From Robertkochia flava (lineage in GTDB: Bacteria > Bacteroidota > Bacteroidia > Flavobacteriales > Flavobacteriaceae): a stretch of 64,000 nt of DNA. The position numbers and the translations under genes are program-made. The stretch is taken from positions 372,001 to 436,000 of the forward strand of contig NZ_JAINZT010000007.1 of assembly GCF_020166515.1 (NCBI RefSeq), read 5' to 3'. The notes below the pieces were generated by a model. It was not told the origin of the DNA, searched no databases, and worked only from the letters and a program-made list of their open reading frames with translations. The number at the start of each line of letters is the position of its first letter. Positions within the stretch are counted from its first letter, which is position 1. This document shows, one piece after another, positions 8,439-17,772 of the stretch.

Positions 8439-9635
8439 ATGCCCGGATTTGAATTATTTGGAGATCAGGAACGGAACGAAGTAAATAAAGTATTGGATTC
8501 CGGTGTGCTCATGCGCTACGGTTTCGATGGAATGAGACAAGGGCAGTGGAAGGCTTTAGAGCTGGAGACTGCCCTTGCCCGCAGAATGGAGTCCCGTTAT
8601 GCCCAGGTGGTGAGTAGTGGAACAGCGGCCCTTACGGTGGCTCTTGTGAGCGCAGGGGTAGGAGCAGGAGATGAAGTGATTGTTCCGGTATTTACCTTCG
8701 TGGCCAGTTTCGAGGCGGTGCTCGCTATAGGAGCTGTACCTGTACTTTGTGATATAGACGATACCCTGACCCTGGATCCCGGAGCGGTGGAGAAACTGAT
8801 CACCCCAAGAACCCGGGTGATTATGCCGGTGCATATGTGTGGTTCCATGGCCGACCTTAAACCCTTAAAAGAATTGTGTGAGAAACACGGACTTGTTCTT
8901 CTTGAAGATGCCTGTCAGGCCATCGGGGGTACCTATGATGGAAAACCACTGGGCAGTTACGGTGACCTGGGATGCTTTTCTTTTGACTATGTAAAAACCA
9001 TCACTTGTGGTGAAGGTGGCGCTTTGATCACCAATAATGAAACCTATAAGAACAACGCAGATCATTATTCAGATCACGGTCACGATCATATCGGTACCGA
9101 CAGGGGGGCAGAGTCGCATCCCTTTCTGGGCTATAACTTCAGGATCTCCGAGTTAAACGCTGCCGTGGGGGTGGCCCAGCTGGGGAGGCTGGATGATTTT
9201 ATCAGTATTCAGAAGAAACATTACAGCATCATCCGGGAAGCGCTTTCCTCCATTGATGGGGTAACCTTCAGGAGGGTACCGGAAGCGGGAGAAGAGAATT
9301 ATTCGTTCCTAAATTTCTTTCTTCCTGATGAGAACCTCGCCAGGAAAGCACATAAAGCCCTTGCTGAAGCAGGAATTGACGGATGCTTTTACTGGTATGA
9401 TAACAACTGGCATTACATCCGGAAATGGGATCACCTTAAAAATAAGGAAAGCCTGGGTAAACTACCCCGGGAGGTCGCCGAGCAGATGCCCGATTACCAT
9501 ACTGCAGACTTTTCTGCTTCCGATCACTGGATGGGACGAAACATTTCTGTGTTGATCAAACTGGGGTGGGAGGAAGCCTCAGTAAAAGAAAGAGCCGGAA
9601 AAATGGCGACTGTTATTAAAGCAGTGCTTGGGTAA
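8439..9635 (+). CDS. DegT/DnrJ/EryC1/StrS family PLP aminotransferase
   Basis: A fold-type I PLP enzyme of 398 residues. Key features are SSGTAAL (59-65), DACQAIGGTYDG (157-168) and SFDYVKTITCGEGG (181-194), where K186 is the Schiff-base lysine. These enzymes transfer an amino group to keto- or dehydro-sugars for polysaccharide or antibiotic synthesis. No other sugar-biosynthesis gene is adjacent; the nearest candidate is the UDP-xylose synthase about 16 kb away. An unusual C-terminal region contains several His and Trp residues (WYDNNWHYIRKWDH). The substrate is unknown. Confidence 0.88.
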   Translation: MPGFELFGDQERNEVNKVLDSGVLMRYGFDGMRQGQWKALELETALARRMESRYAQVVSSGTAALTVALVSAGVGAGDEVIVPVFTFVASFEAVLAIGAVPVLCDIDDTLTLDPGAVEKLITPRTRVIMPVHMCGSMADLKPLKELCEKHGLVLLEDACQAIGGTYDGKPLGSYGDLGCFSFDYVKTITCGEGGALITNNETYKNNADHYSDHGHDHIGTDRGAESHPFLGYNFRISELNAAVGVAQLGRLDDFISIQKKHYSIIREALSSIDGVTFRRVPEAGEENYSFLNFFLPDENLARKAHKALAEAGIDGCFYWYDNNWHYIRKWDHLKNKESLGKLPREVAEQMPDYHTADFSASDHWMGRNISVLIKLGWEEASVKERAGKMATVIKAVLG

Positions 9636-9706
9636 CTGTACACCGCAGTTTTGTATTTAAAGAGCTTGTTGTGATCGTAAGAAACTGAAAAACAGTTAGT
9701 TGTCGT

Positions 9707-9714
9707 TAATTTTG
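9707..9714 (+). promoter_or_regulatory. candidate -7 promoter element (TAATTTTG)
   Basis: The motif matches the Bacteroidota TAnnTTTG consensus exactly. It lies about 37 bp before the ATG at 9751, which supports that start over the ATG at 9724. No convincing -33 TTTG was seen at the right spacing. Confidence 0.3.
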
Positions 9715-9750
9715 GTTAAATTTATGTACCAACCAATTAGAATTACGACA

Positions 9751-10278
9751 ATGGCCATTGATCAACCATCACCAACCCCTGAATTAAGGACTTTCACTCA
9801 CAACGGGATAGCATTTCCATTTCTGGAGACCCCTGAGCGCACTCCAAATCCGCCACAGTCTCTGGAGGAACTGACAGATGAAGGAGAACTTTCCGCAAGA
9901 AACCCATGGGTTTCCTCCTCTTTTTATGTGGAGACGCATTATTTTGATATTACTCCGAAAGAGAATTGTTTTGAAGCCCGGTACGATACTCCAAATGAAC
10001 TGAGAGTCTTTTGCTGTGGTAAAGCAGGCGTGAAATACCTGGTGGAGATCGAGGTGGAATGTTTACAGGTCAATACCTATACGCAAAAAGCCACGATGAA
10101 AATAAATGACGTGATTGCTTATGATTTTTATTTGAAGGAACGCCACACCATGAGCTTTATACAGCAAACACCGGAAGACGGACAATACCGGGTGCGTCTG
10201 AAGGAATCCACAACAACCGGCGGTGATTACCGGGCGAGGTGGAAAGTGCACCATATCCGTATCACCAGGTTACAGTAG
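9751..10278 (+). CDS. protein of unknown function
   Basis: A 175-residue soluble protein with no signal peptide and no family I recognise. It is acidic and proline-rich at the start (DQPSPTPELR), then predicted mostly beta, with alternating hydrophobic strands in the last 100 residues (KYLVEIEVECLQV, ATMKINDVIAYDFYL, YRVRLKEST). Starts at 9724 and 9751 are both possible; the -7-like element at 9707 favours 9751. It is preceded by the aminotransferase and faces a convergent amidohydrolase. The DNA composition resembles its neighbours. Confidence 0.7.
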   Translation: MAIDQPSPTPELRTFTHNGIAFPFLETPERTPNPPQSLEELTDEGELSARNPWVSSSFYVETHYFDITPKENCFEARYDTPNELRVFCCGKAGVKYLVEIEVECLQVNTYTQKATMKINDVIAYDFYLKERHTMSFIQQTPEDGQYRVRLKESTTTGGDYRARWKVHHIRITRLQ

Positions 10279-10304
10279 TGGTGTAATTATATCCGCTGCT
10301 GCGA

Positions 10305-11282
10305 TCATTTTAAGGCCTTATGGGCCTTGATCTCTTCTTCAGATAGTTCGAGAAAGCCGGCGGCATTGTTGTAAAATATATCTTCCTTTTGTTCCATGGT
10401 TAGAAAATCTGCAGTATTTACAGCTTCGATTCCGTCTGCAATCGTCGAGGGCCAGATCATTTGATCGGACCCATACATGATCCTTTTTCCGAACCCGGCA
10501 TCGATCAATCCCTTGAGGTAGTTGTGAAATTCTTTTCGGGGTAAATTCCAGCAGATCACTCCGAGTTCAACATAGACCTGCGGGTGGGCATACATAAGGG
10601 CCTTCAGGTCTTCCAGGTACGGCCATGCTGCATGCATGATATAAAGCTTCATTGAAGGACGTTTAAGCAGAATTTCCTCTAGCTGAAGAGGCTTTCCCTG
10701 GGACGCCCTGGTCATAGGGTAGGGCCCGTAGGCACCTCCCTGTGGCCCTCCCGGAAAGAGGTGGTAACCCACCGGTATGTCGAGCTCATATGCAAGGTCA
10801 AAATAGGGCTCCAGGCGGGCATCTGTTGGAAGAATGCCCTGATAATTAGGGGCTACTTCGCCCAGGACATGAAGTTGGCCTCGCTGGTGCCGAACCCTTA
10901 ATTCTTCAACAGGTATGCCAATGCCGGACCCTATAATGATTTTGTCCGGAGCCTCATTATGCCAGTCGACCCCCGGAGAGGTCATGGCCTTTACAATGTT
11001 ATGCTTTTTGAATTGGGCGAAAGTCTCTTTTTTAACGGCCTCAAAACTGGCAGGAGCGCTATGTGGGGTGAGGCCTTCCATTCCGGGCCTGGGAGGCATG
11101 TCCTGCCCAAGAAGGTCGGAAAAGCCGGGATTATCGGTAAACCCATGTATGTGCATGTCTATAATGGGGCCACTGTAGTTTGCGGTATCAATACCGGGAT
11201 CAGCCTTTTGCTCCTTGGCTTCCGTTTGTATACAGGAAGTAAAGAGCGCCGCGATGGCAACGAGGGTAAAAAAATACTTCAT
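10305..11282 (-). CDS. amidohydrolase-family lipoprotein
   Basis: This 325-residue protein has a lipoprotein signal (MKYFFTLVAIAALFTSC, Cys17) and is predicted to be membrane-anchored outside the cytoplasm. The mature part is a TIM-barrel metal-dependent hydrolase of the amidohydrolase_2 type. The metal motif DMHIHGF lies near residue 42, MHAAWPY near 215 and YGSDQMIWPS near 270. Members hydrolyse or decarboxylate small cyclic acids or esters; the substrate is unknown. It follows the PhzF-like gene on the same strand with a gap of about 100 bp and is probably co-transcribed. Confidence 0.82.
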   Translation of the reverse strand: MKYFFTLVAIAALFTSCIQTEAKEQKADPGIDTANYSGPIIDMHIHGFTDNPGFSDLLGQDMPPRPGMEGLTPHSAPASFEAVKKETFAQFKKHNIVKAMTSPGVDWHNEAPDKIIIGSGIGIPVEELRVRHQRGQLHVLGEVAPNYQGILPTDARLEPYFDLAYELDIPVGYHLFPGGPQGGAYGPYPMTRASQGKPLQLEEILLKRPSMKLYIMHAAWPYLEDLKALMYAHPQVYVELGVICWNLPRKEFHNYLKGLIDAGFGKRIMYGSDQMIWPSTIADGIEAVNTADFLTMEQKEDIFYNNAAGFLELSEEEIKAHKALK

Positions 11283-11379
11283 TGGTCAGATAAAAATTTT
11301 GTTCCCTTTAAGATATTGGAAAAATCCCGCAATGTAAAGTTAATTGGCTGATAAAGAGTATTTAAGGAATCAGTTGCGT

Positions 11380-12165
11380 TTAAATGTGGATGTGGCCTTT
11401 CATGTACAATCTGGCTTCTCCGCTAATGATGACCCGCTCTCCATGATCTTCACATTGGAGGAACCCTTTTCTGTGGGATAGCTGTAGGGCCGACATTTCC
11501 TTTTTGTCGAATATCCTGCTCCAGTAAGGTGTTAACGTCGTGTGGGCCGAACCGGTAACCGGGTCTTCATCTACCCCCGACTGTGGGGCGAAGAATCGGG
11601 ATACAAAGTCTGTTTCGGTACCTTCAGCAGTTACGATAATACCCCGGGCATCCAGCTTTCTGATCTCTTCAAAATTCGGCTTCAGGTTGCGGATATCCTC
11701 TTCAGAGTGGTAGACGAGCATGATATCTGTTTTTCCCCTGAAGGCTCCTGCAGGCTCTATATTAAACCCGGCTTTCATCTGTGAGGAAAGCGCAATTGCC
11801 CTTACCGGGTCAGAAGGAAAGTTCAAACTTAGGAGTGCTCCCTTTTTTTCCACCAGGAGTTCCCCGCTTCTGGGGGAATGAAACCGGATGAGATCTCCAT
11901 GGTGGCCTTCTTCTTTGAAAAGCACAAAGGCCGTGGCCAGTGTGGCATGGCCGCAAAGATCGACCTCGGTGGTAGGAGTAAACCAGCGCAGCTCATAGTG
12001 GTCCTCGGCTCTCACGTAAAAGGCGGTTTCAGAGAGGTTGTTCTCGGCTGCAATGGCCTGCATCAGGTCGTCCTCCAGCCAATGTTCCAGAGGGCACACC
12101 GCAGCGGGATTTCCGGAAAAGGCTTTTTTGGCGAAGGCATCTGCCTGGTAAATTTTTATTTCCAT
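11380..12165 (-). CDS. PhzF-family isomerase/epimerase
   Basis: A 261-residue member of the PhzF superfamily (diaminopimelate-epimerase-like fold). It shows the family landmarks FSGNPAAVCPL, LSETAFYV (the catalytic glutamate of the NNLSETAF motif), RWFTPTTEVDLCGHATLA and, near the C-terminus, FAPQSGVDEDPVTGSAH. PhzF catalyses an isomerisation in phenazine synthesis, but no other phz genes are here, so a generic isomerase role is more likely. ATG 12165 is preferred over an in-frame TTG at 12174. The dipeptidase terminator lies just upstream, so this begins a new transcript. Confidence 0.9.
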   Translation of the reverse strand: MEIKIYQADAFAKKAFSGNPAAVCPLEHWLEDDLMQAIAAENNLSETAFYVRAEDHYELRWFTPTTEVDLCGHATLATAFVLFKEEGHHGDLIRFHSPRSGELLVEKKGALLSLNFPSDPVRAIALSSQMKAGFNIEPAGAFRGKTDIMLVYHSEEDIRNLKPNFEEIRKLDARGIIVTAEGTETDFVSRFFAPQSGVDEDPVTGSAHTTLTPYWSRIFDKKEMSALQLSHRKGFLQCEDHGERVIISGEARLYMKGHIHI

Positions 12166-12200
12166 AGGAGTCAAACGATCAGATTTAAAGTTAATTAAAA

Positions 12201-12225
12201 AAAGCCCTCATTTCGGGAGGGCTTT
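12201..12225 (-). terminator. rho-independent terminator after the M19 dipeptidase
   Basis: A 9-bp stem AAAGCCCTC/GAGGGCTTT (12201-12209 with 12217-12225). On the minus strand it is followed by TTTTAATTAA. It lies 26 bp beyond the dipeptidase stop. Confidence 0.8.
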
Positions 12226-12251
12226 ATCAATAATTCTTTGTGTGCTAAAAT

Positions 12252-13562
12252 TTATTCGGATTCCTGGAGGCTGGCAGCCACCCGCTCCACTTCTTCCATA
12301 ACTCTCAGGAGGTTATCTCCCCAAAGCTTTTGGATCTCCTCTTCAGTGTATCCGCGTCTCACCAGTTCAAGTGTAACATTAAAGGTCTCTGAAGCATCGT
12401 TCCAACCATAAATACCGCCACCACCGTCAAAATCAGAGCTGATCCCTACGTGGTCGATCCCGATCTTTTTAACCAGGTAGTCAACGTGGTCTACAAAGTC
12501 AGAAACGTCAACCGGATCACCTGCCATCGAGAGCGAATCGATCTGAGACTGTGCAGATGCCCTTAGGGCCATGTATTTCTTATAATAGGCGTTGCGTTCT
12601 TCATCAGGCAGCTGTCTCGCAGCACCTCTGTCCAGAAGCTCAAATCCTTGCTCTGCAGCTTTTTCAGAAAGGAGTCCCAGTACGCTGGAATTAAAGGCCT
12701 CATGCTTATCCTGGTTTACATAGGTACTAAAGGCTACGGTTTGAACAACCCCGCCGTTTTCCTTGATCCATTCCAGCTGCTCATCATCAAGATTTCTACT
12801 GTGATCGCACAAGGCTCTGGCAGAAGAATGAGACGCGATGACCGGAGCTTTAGTAAGTTCGATCATTTCTTTAATGGCCGGTTTTGATGGATGTGAAATG
12901 TCGACCATCATTCCGTATTTGTTCATTTCACGGATAACTTCTCTTCCCAGATCACTTAGACCGTTATGAAGCCATACGCTGTCCTTCTCTCCTGTATTGG
13001 AATCCGACAGCTGACTGTGTCCCTGGTGTGCGAGCGACATATAGCGGCCTCCCATATCGTAGAACTTTTTAACATTATTGATGTCGGTTCCAACAGGGTA
13101 TCCGTTCTCTATACCGATCAAAGCCACTTTCTTGCCCTTTGCAGCAATGTTGCGTACATCCTCTGCGGTATAAGCGAGTTCGATCGCTTCGGGGGCAATT
13201 TCCTCGGTTAATCTGTGGATAGCTTCGAACTTCGAAATCGCATTGGCATATGCTTTTTCATAGCCTTCAGCATTGAGTTCGTCCTGGCCTGTATAAACAA
13301 TGAACCAGGCAGCATCGAGTCCACCTGCTTCCATTTTAGGAAGGGTGATCTGGGTGTCTAATTCCTGGGTGTAATTGATAGAATCGGTGAAGTTGTTGAC
13401 ATTAATATCACAATGGGTATCGATGGTGATCACCTTTTCGTGAATGCTTCTGGCCAGGGCCAGGGTATCTACAGGTTGTTCTGTACTGGCCATGGATCTG
13501 TCCTGGTCTTTACAGGAAATTACAGCCAAAGCAGTGGTGAGATACAAAAGTGATTTTTGCAT
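12252..13562 (-). CDS. membrane dipeptidase, peptidase family M19, lipoprotein
   Basis: A 436-residue zinc dipeptidase of the renal-dipeptidase type. The N-terminus is a lipoprotein signal (LTTALAVISC, Cys17), so the enzyme should be lipid-anchored. Metal-ligand motifs are visible: TIDTHCDIN (H-x-D), the bridging glutamate in GIENGYPVG, MSLAHQGHSQLSDS, DISHPS, ASHSSARAL and GISSDFDGGG. These enzymes cleave L,D- or D-configured dipeptides and may recycle peptide or murein fragments. It ends in its own terminator and appears monocistronic. Confidence 0.93.
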   Translation of the reverse strand: MQKSLLYLTTALAVISCKDQDRSMASTEQPVDTLALARSIHEKVITIDTHCDINVNNFTDSINYTQELDTQITLPKMEAGGLDAAWFIVYTGQDELNAEGYEKAYANAISKFEAIHRLTEEIAPEAIELAYTAEDVRNIAAKGKKVALIGIENGYPVGTDINNVKKFYDMGGRYMSLAHQGHSQLSDSNTGEKDSVWLHNGLSDLGREVIREMNKYGMMVDISHPSKPAIKEMIELTKAPVIASHSSARALCDHSRNLDDEQLEWIKENGGVVQTVAFSTYVNQDKHEAFNSSVLGLLSEKAAEQGFELLDRGAARQLPDEERNAYYKKYMALRASAQSQIDSLSMAGDPVDVSDFVDHVDYLVKKIGIDHVGISSDFDGGGGIYGWNDASETFNVTLELVRRGYTEEEIQKLWGDNLLRVMEEVERVAASLQESE

Positions 13563-13617
13563 GTGAAAGATTTTGGTTTAGGTTAATAAGAAAATTCTGC
13601 CCCAATTTAATGATTAT

Positions 13618-13640
13618 ATATGAAGAACCATCCTTCATAT
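13618..13640. repeat. 8-bp inverted repeat
   Basis: ATATGAAG and CTTCATAT separated by 7 bases, in the gap between the methyltransferase 3' end and the dipeptidase start. It could be a weak transcript end or a binding site. No T-run follows. Confidence 0.3.
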
Positions 13641-13755
13641 TTCCTATAATGCGATAGCTTTACATATGGATTACAGTGATTTACCATTTGTAATGCGTAG
13701 TTGACATAAAATCAATCACATAGGGGAGGCTCAAAGAAATAAGACCCAAATGCAT

Positions 13756-14796
13756 TTAGCTCTTATAAGCAATCAGGGCGCTCGAAGGTCCGGTTAATGG
13801 TATCTTCTTTGTATGAATAAAGCCGCATTCCCTTGCCCATGTGTCAAAATCCTGAGCAGAATAGTCAAATCCGCCCGGAGTTTCAATTAGCATATTTAAA
13901 GACATGAGGAGTCCGAAGGCATTATTCCTTCGTTCATCGTCGATTACATTTTCTATAACGATCAGGCATCCTTTTTCATTAAGGGCCTTACAGACCTTTG
14001 CAATGAGATTTTTCTTTTCTTCCAGGTTCCAGTCGTGAAGTATATTGCCCATGGTTATAATATCGGCCCTCGGAATTTGGTCATTGAAAAAGTCTCCGGA
14101 TGCTACTGTAACCTGTTCGCTGAGCCCTGCCTTATCTATATTGGATTGTGCGATAGGGGTTACGGCAGGCAGATCGAAGGATACTGACCTTAGATGGGGT
14201 TGGTGCCTGGAAAGGGTCATCGACAGGTGAGCCCCGGAACCACCAAGATCACAATGCGTGGTATAAGGCGAAAAATCGAAGGTTTTGGCCAGGGTCATAA
14301 AATTTGCCATTTGGATCCCTGCCATGGCGTCGATGAATTCCCGGGTACTCTCTTCAGTAGCATATAGGGTTTCAAACACCGGTTTGTCGCCGAACTTCAC
14401 TTCATTTTGAGGTTCCCCGGTTTTTAGACCTTTTTCCAGACCATTCCAGAAACGAAATAGCCTTGTATTGGACATTTCAAGGATCCCACCAATATACGTT
14501 TCGCTGTTTTTGTCAAGGAACAGGGAGGTTTCAGGGGTATTCTGGTACACGGCATTGTCTCGAATGCCTGTCGATCGTTCCAGAAAACCAAGGGCGACAA
14601 GAGCATCCAGAAAATCATAAAGACTGCGATCGTGGAGATCTAGTTCTTTTTTGATCTCATTTCCATGGAGTTGTTGGTTTCCCAGTAGGGTGAATAGTTC
14701 CAGGCCAACGGCGGTGAGGAGGGTCTTTGAGCCCCAGTACCCCATGCCGACCTGTAAAATTTTCGAAGGATTTGGAAGGTTTACATTTTCTGACAT
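13756..14796 (-). CDS. SAM-dependent O-methyltransferase, hydroxyindole/multifunctional type
   Basis: A 346-residue methyltransferase of the plant/bacterial O-methyltransferase (acetylserotonin O-MT-like) group. Residues 10-100 form the winged-helix dimerisation domain (GYWGSKTLLTAVGLELFTLL). The SAM-binding motif is THCDLGGSGAHLS near residue 172. The catalytic-base region is NILHDWNLEEK near 240. Substrates in this family are phenolics, carotenoid or polyketide intermediates; none can be assigned. It has about 190 bp of gap on one side and 325 bp on the other and looks monocistronic. Confidence 0.87.
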   Translation of the reverse strand: MSENVNLPNPSKILQVGMGYWGSKTLLTAVGLELFTLLGNQQLHGNEIKKELDLHDRSLYDFLDALVALGFLERSTGIRDNAVYQNTPETSLFLDKNSETYIGGILEMSNTRLFRFWNGLEKGLKTGEPQNEVKFGDKPVFETLYATEESTREFIDAMAGIQMANFMTLAKTFDFSPYTTHCDLGGSGAHLSMTLSRHQPHLRSVSFDLPAVTPIAQSNIDKAGLSEQVTVASGDFFNDQIPRADIITMGNILHDWNLEEKKNLIAKVCKALNEKGCLIVIENVIDDERRNNAFGLLMSLNMLIETPGGFDYSAQDFDTWARECGFIHTKKIPLTGPSSALIAYKS

Positions 14797-15122
14797 GATT
14801 TAAAATAGTTTATTGACCGGTTGATAATTAAAAATACAACCACAATCATACAGGTTGAAATGGATAAGATTTCAGGAAGACTGAACATAAAGAACGGTTA
14901 AGTTCTCCAGAGAATACCCTTAGAGGGAAGTGTTTGGGAAGTTCGTGAAAGCAAGTGAAAGGGAGTGCTTTCGAGATAAGTTTTGTAAAGTACTAAGGTA
15001 ACTAATATTCCTGCGATTGACTGGGGTGGATTGCCTCAAAAGATGGGATCTTTTGCGGAAAAAAATTGCCCGGATGGGAATTATCCGGGCAATTTTTTAT
15101 ATGCTATACCAAGGTGGGTATC
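14797..15122. other. intergenic region with two hairpins
   Basis: This 326-bp gap between the methyltransferase start and the ribB-like stop has no credible ORF. It holds the terminator at 15063-15095 and a smaller hairpin, AAAAGAT-ggg-ATCTTTT, at 15038-15054. The remainder is AT-rich upstream DNA of the methyltransferase. Confidence 0.6.
15063..15095 (-). terminator. rho-independent terminator of the ftsK-ribBX run
   Basis: A 13-bp perfect stem (15063-15075 with 15083-15095) with a 7-base loop and T/A tracts on both sides. It lies 28 bp past the stop of the ribB-like gene. Confidence 0.85.
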
Positions 15123-16256
15123 TTAATAAGTTACATATTCCACGATCTCCAGGCCATATCCAATAATCCCGACTCTTTTGGTATGGGCCGAATTCGACAT
15201 AAGACGGATCTTGGAAATGTCAAGATCGTGCAGGATCTGTGCTCCGATCCCAAAGTCTTTATTATCCATAACGATCTTAGGCGCTTTGATCTCGCCCTCT
15301 GCCTGTAAATTTTTAAGTTCCCGAAGTCTGTTTAAAAGATTAAGCGAACCGCTTTCCTGGTTGATAAACACAATAGCACCCCGGCCTTCTTCATTCAGGG
15401 CCCTGAACATATCATCCAGTTTTTTATCGGCATTATTGGTAAGCGTACCCAGGATATCATTGTTCACCAGGGTAGAATTGATCCGGGTAAGTATAGGTTC
15501 ATTGAGTTTCCAGGATCCTTTGGTGAGTGCCAGGTGGATCTGGTTGTTGGTGGTTTGTTTATATGCTCTCAGTCTGAAATTTCCGAAGCGGGTTTCGATA
15601 TCAAAATCTTCCTTTTTTTCGATAAGGCTGTCGTGCTGCATCCGGTAGGCCACAAGGTCTTCAATGGTAACCACCTTGAGGTCGAATTTTTCTGCTACCT
15701 CACAAAGTTGAGGCAGGCGGGCCATAGACCCGTCCTCGTTCATGATCTCAACGATTACTCCGGCAGGCTCTAGTCCGGCAAGTCGTGCCAGGTCTATTGC
15801 CGCTTCAGTATGTCCGGTTCTCCTAAGTACCCCGCCTTCCTTGGCAGTGAGCGGAAAGATATGTCCCGGACGGGCCAGGTCATGCGCGTGGGTATTGCTT
15901 TTGGTCAGGGCCTGAATGGTTAGTGCCCGGTCTGATGCGGAGATCCCTGTTGTTACCCCGTGTCCCCGGAGGTCTACCGACACGGTAAAGGCGGTTTCCA
16001 TCGGGTCGGAATTATTGGTTACCATGGGGTGCAGATCCAGCTCCTTACAGCGCTTTTCAGTAAGCGGGGTACAGATAAGTCCCCTTCCATGCTGCGCCAT
16101 AAAATTGATCATCTCCGGAGTCACCTTTTCGGCGGCTGCCACAAAATCGCCTTCATTTTCCCTGTTTTCGTCGTCTACGACAATAACCACCTTTCCGGCA
16201 CGAATATCGGAGATGGCTTCTTCAATGGTATTGAGTTTGATTTCTTTTTGAGACAT
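15123..16256 (-). CDS. ribB: 3,4-dihydroxy-2-butanone 4-phosphate synthase with degenerate GTP cyclohydrolase II domain
   Basis: RibB makes the four-carbon unit of riboflavin from ribulose 5-phosphate. Residues 1-205 carry its active-site motifs: [25 protein letters not shown] and [12 protein letters not shown]. Residues 206-377 align with GTP cyclohydrolase II but lack its key residues. The zinc cysteine motif (normally SECLTGD...RCDC) reads STLVNND...TNNAD, and the EGRGIG loop reads ESGSLN. The product is therefore a RibBX-type fusion and not a functional RibBA. ATG 16256 (MSQKEIK, 377 aa) is preferred; longer versions would run into lptG. It closes the tpx-ftsK-lptG run. Confidence 0.9.
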   Translation of the reverse strand: MSQKEIKLNTIEEAISDIRAGKVVIVVDDENRENEGDFVAAAEKVTPEMINFMAQHGRGLICTPLTEKRCKELDLHPMVTNNSDPMETAFTVSVDLRGHGVTTGISASDRALTIQALTKSNTHAHDLARPGHIFPLTAKEGGVLRRTGHTEAAIDLARLAGLEPAGVIVEIMNEDGSMARLPQLCEVAEKFDLKVVTIEDLVAYRMQHDSLIEKKEDFDIETRFGNFRLRAYKQTTNNQIHLALTKGSWKLNEPILTRINSTLVNNDILGTLTNNADKKLDDMFRALNEEGRGAIVFINQESGSLNLLNRLRELKNLQAEGEIKAPKIVMDNKDFGIGAQILHDLDISKIRLMSNSAHTKRVGIIGYGLEIVEYVTY

Positions 16257-16296
16257 GATGTTTAATGGCTTCATCTGCAATTTTCGGCAAAGATAC

Positions 16297-17769
16297 TTAA
16301 TTTGATATGGTCTCTTCTTTTTTACGGAAGATTTTAAAGACCCCTCTGAACTTCTCCAGAATACTGTCGGGGTCGAATACAGCCTTATCGGCGGTAGCTC
16401 TTTTAGTAAGCCAGATTCCAAGAGGGAGCATAATAAGCGTTGATATCCAGGAGGCCCAAACAGGGTCCATGCTTCCGTCTTCTGCGTAGTTTTTGGTAAA
16501 GATCCCGATAAAGTAATAGGTGAGGAACAATCCGACGGCCATCACCATAGGCAGCCCCAATCCCCCTTTCCGGATGAGTGCACCAAGGGGTGCACCCACG
16601 AAGAACAGGATGAAACATGCTATGGGCAGAGCGTATTTTTGATGCAGGGCTAGGAAGTGAACATTTAGCAATTTTATACGCCGCTGCAGATCAGAACGTT
16701 TTCCTTCCAAAGATCGCTTGGTACTGGCAATGTTATTTTTGGCCATTTCCGTGATCTGTGATTTTCGCCAGGGCTCATAAAAATCCATAAGCTCCGGAAC
16801 ACTTTTCCCCGTTGGATCTATGGTATCCTTAGCAGGAACCCGGATGTTGTCTTCCGCATCGAGATTGTTGAATCCTGTACGGGTCTGAATGCTGTTTCCA
16901 AAAGACTGGAATACCTTTCGATTGTCCGTGTACAGGGAGTCAATAGCAACATTAAGCTCTCTTGCATTAAGCATTTTGTGCGTATTGCTGACATTTTCCT
17001 TTTCCAGGTCTTCGTTGTTCAGTTCAGAAAGGTCCACATTCATAATGTAGGTATCAAAAGAAGCCTTGGCAAAAGGCACTTTTTGCCGGTCACTTACCGT
17101 TTTAGCCTGTATGTCCTCGTAAAAGTGGCCGTCCTTCAGGATAAGCTGCAGAACATTTGAGCCCTTTCCACTGACAAGCTCCCCGGTTTCAGATTTTATA
17201 ACCTGGTTATTGAGTCCGCCTTTGCTAAGTTTGTGGATGACCACCTTATCTAAAAGCTGATCGTTATCGCCATGTTTGTCGTTTACCTTGATATTGATAT
17301 CGGTCTCGGGAATATTGTTAAAGATCCCTTCGGTAATGGCCAGTGCCGGTTTCGCCTGGGCAATATTTCGTCTTAGGTTATAGGATTTGAGCTCGGCTTC
17401 CGGGATCACATTGTTGGCGAAAAAGAACGTTCCTATGCTGAGCGCGGTAATGAATATGATCAGGGATCGCATGGCCCTGAAAAGTGAAATGCCGGAAGCT
17501 TTCATCGCAGCGAATTCGTAGTTCTCCGCCAGGCTTCCGAAAGTCATGATGCTTGCCAGCAAAACGGTTAGTGGCAGTACCATGGGGATCAGGTTGGGGG
17601 AATAGTAAAGTAAAAATTTTCCCACGATCAGCAGGTCGATGCCCTTCCCGGCCCATTCATCAATAAAGAACCAGATGGCCTGGAAAATAAAGATGAGCAT
17701 CAGGATCACAAAGGAGCTGAGGAAGTTGTAAAGGAACCTCGAAAGGATATAACGATCTAACGTATACAA
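16297..17769 (-). CDS. LptF/LptG family lipopolysaccharide export permease
   Basis: A 490-residue YjgP/YjgQ-type protein. There are three membrane segments at the N-terminus (about residues 12-120), a long periplasmic region (about 125-385), and three more segments near the C-terminus (about 385-465). It would be the membrane partner of the LptB ATPase, moving lipopolysaccharide to the periplasmic bridge. It is slightly longer than E. coli LptG (360 aa) because the periplasmic part is expanded, which is usual in Bacteroidota. It begins 3 bp after the lolA-like stop, so transcription is shared. Confidence 0.88.
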   Translation of the reverse strand: MYTLDRYILSRFLYNFLSSFVILMLIFIFQAIWFFIDEWAGKGIDLLIVGKFLLYYSPNLIPMVLPLTVLLASIMTFGSLAENYEFAAMKASGISLFRAMRSLIIFITALSIGTFFFANNVIPEAELKSYNLRRNIAQAKPALAITEGIFNNIPETDINIKVNDKHGDNDQLLDKVVIHKLSKGGLNNQVIKSETGELVSGKGSNVLQLILKDGHFYEDIQAKTVSDRQKVPFAKASFDTYIMNVDLSELNNEDLEKENVSNTHKMLNARELNVAIDSLYTDNRKVFQSFGNSIQTRTGFNNLDAEDNIRVPAKDTIDPTGKSVPELMDFYEPWRKSQITEMAKNNIASTKRSLEGKRSDLQRRIKLLNVHFLALHQKYALPIACFILFFVGAPLGALIRKGGLGLPMVMAVGLFLTYYFIGIFTKNYAEDGSMDPVWASWISTLIMLPLGIWLTKRATADKAVFDPDSILEKFRGVFKIFRKKEETISN

Positions 17770-17772
17770 AGC

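Noticed and set aside
13756-14796. Secondary-metabolite cluster with PhzF and the O-methyltransferase
   Set aside because: PhzF, M19 dipeptidase and methyltransferase are separated by terminators or long gaps, and no synthase or other phz gene is present.
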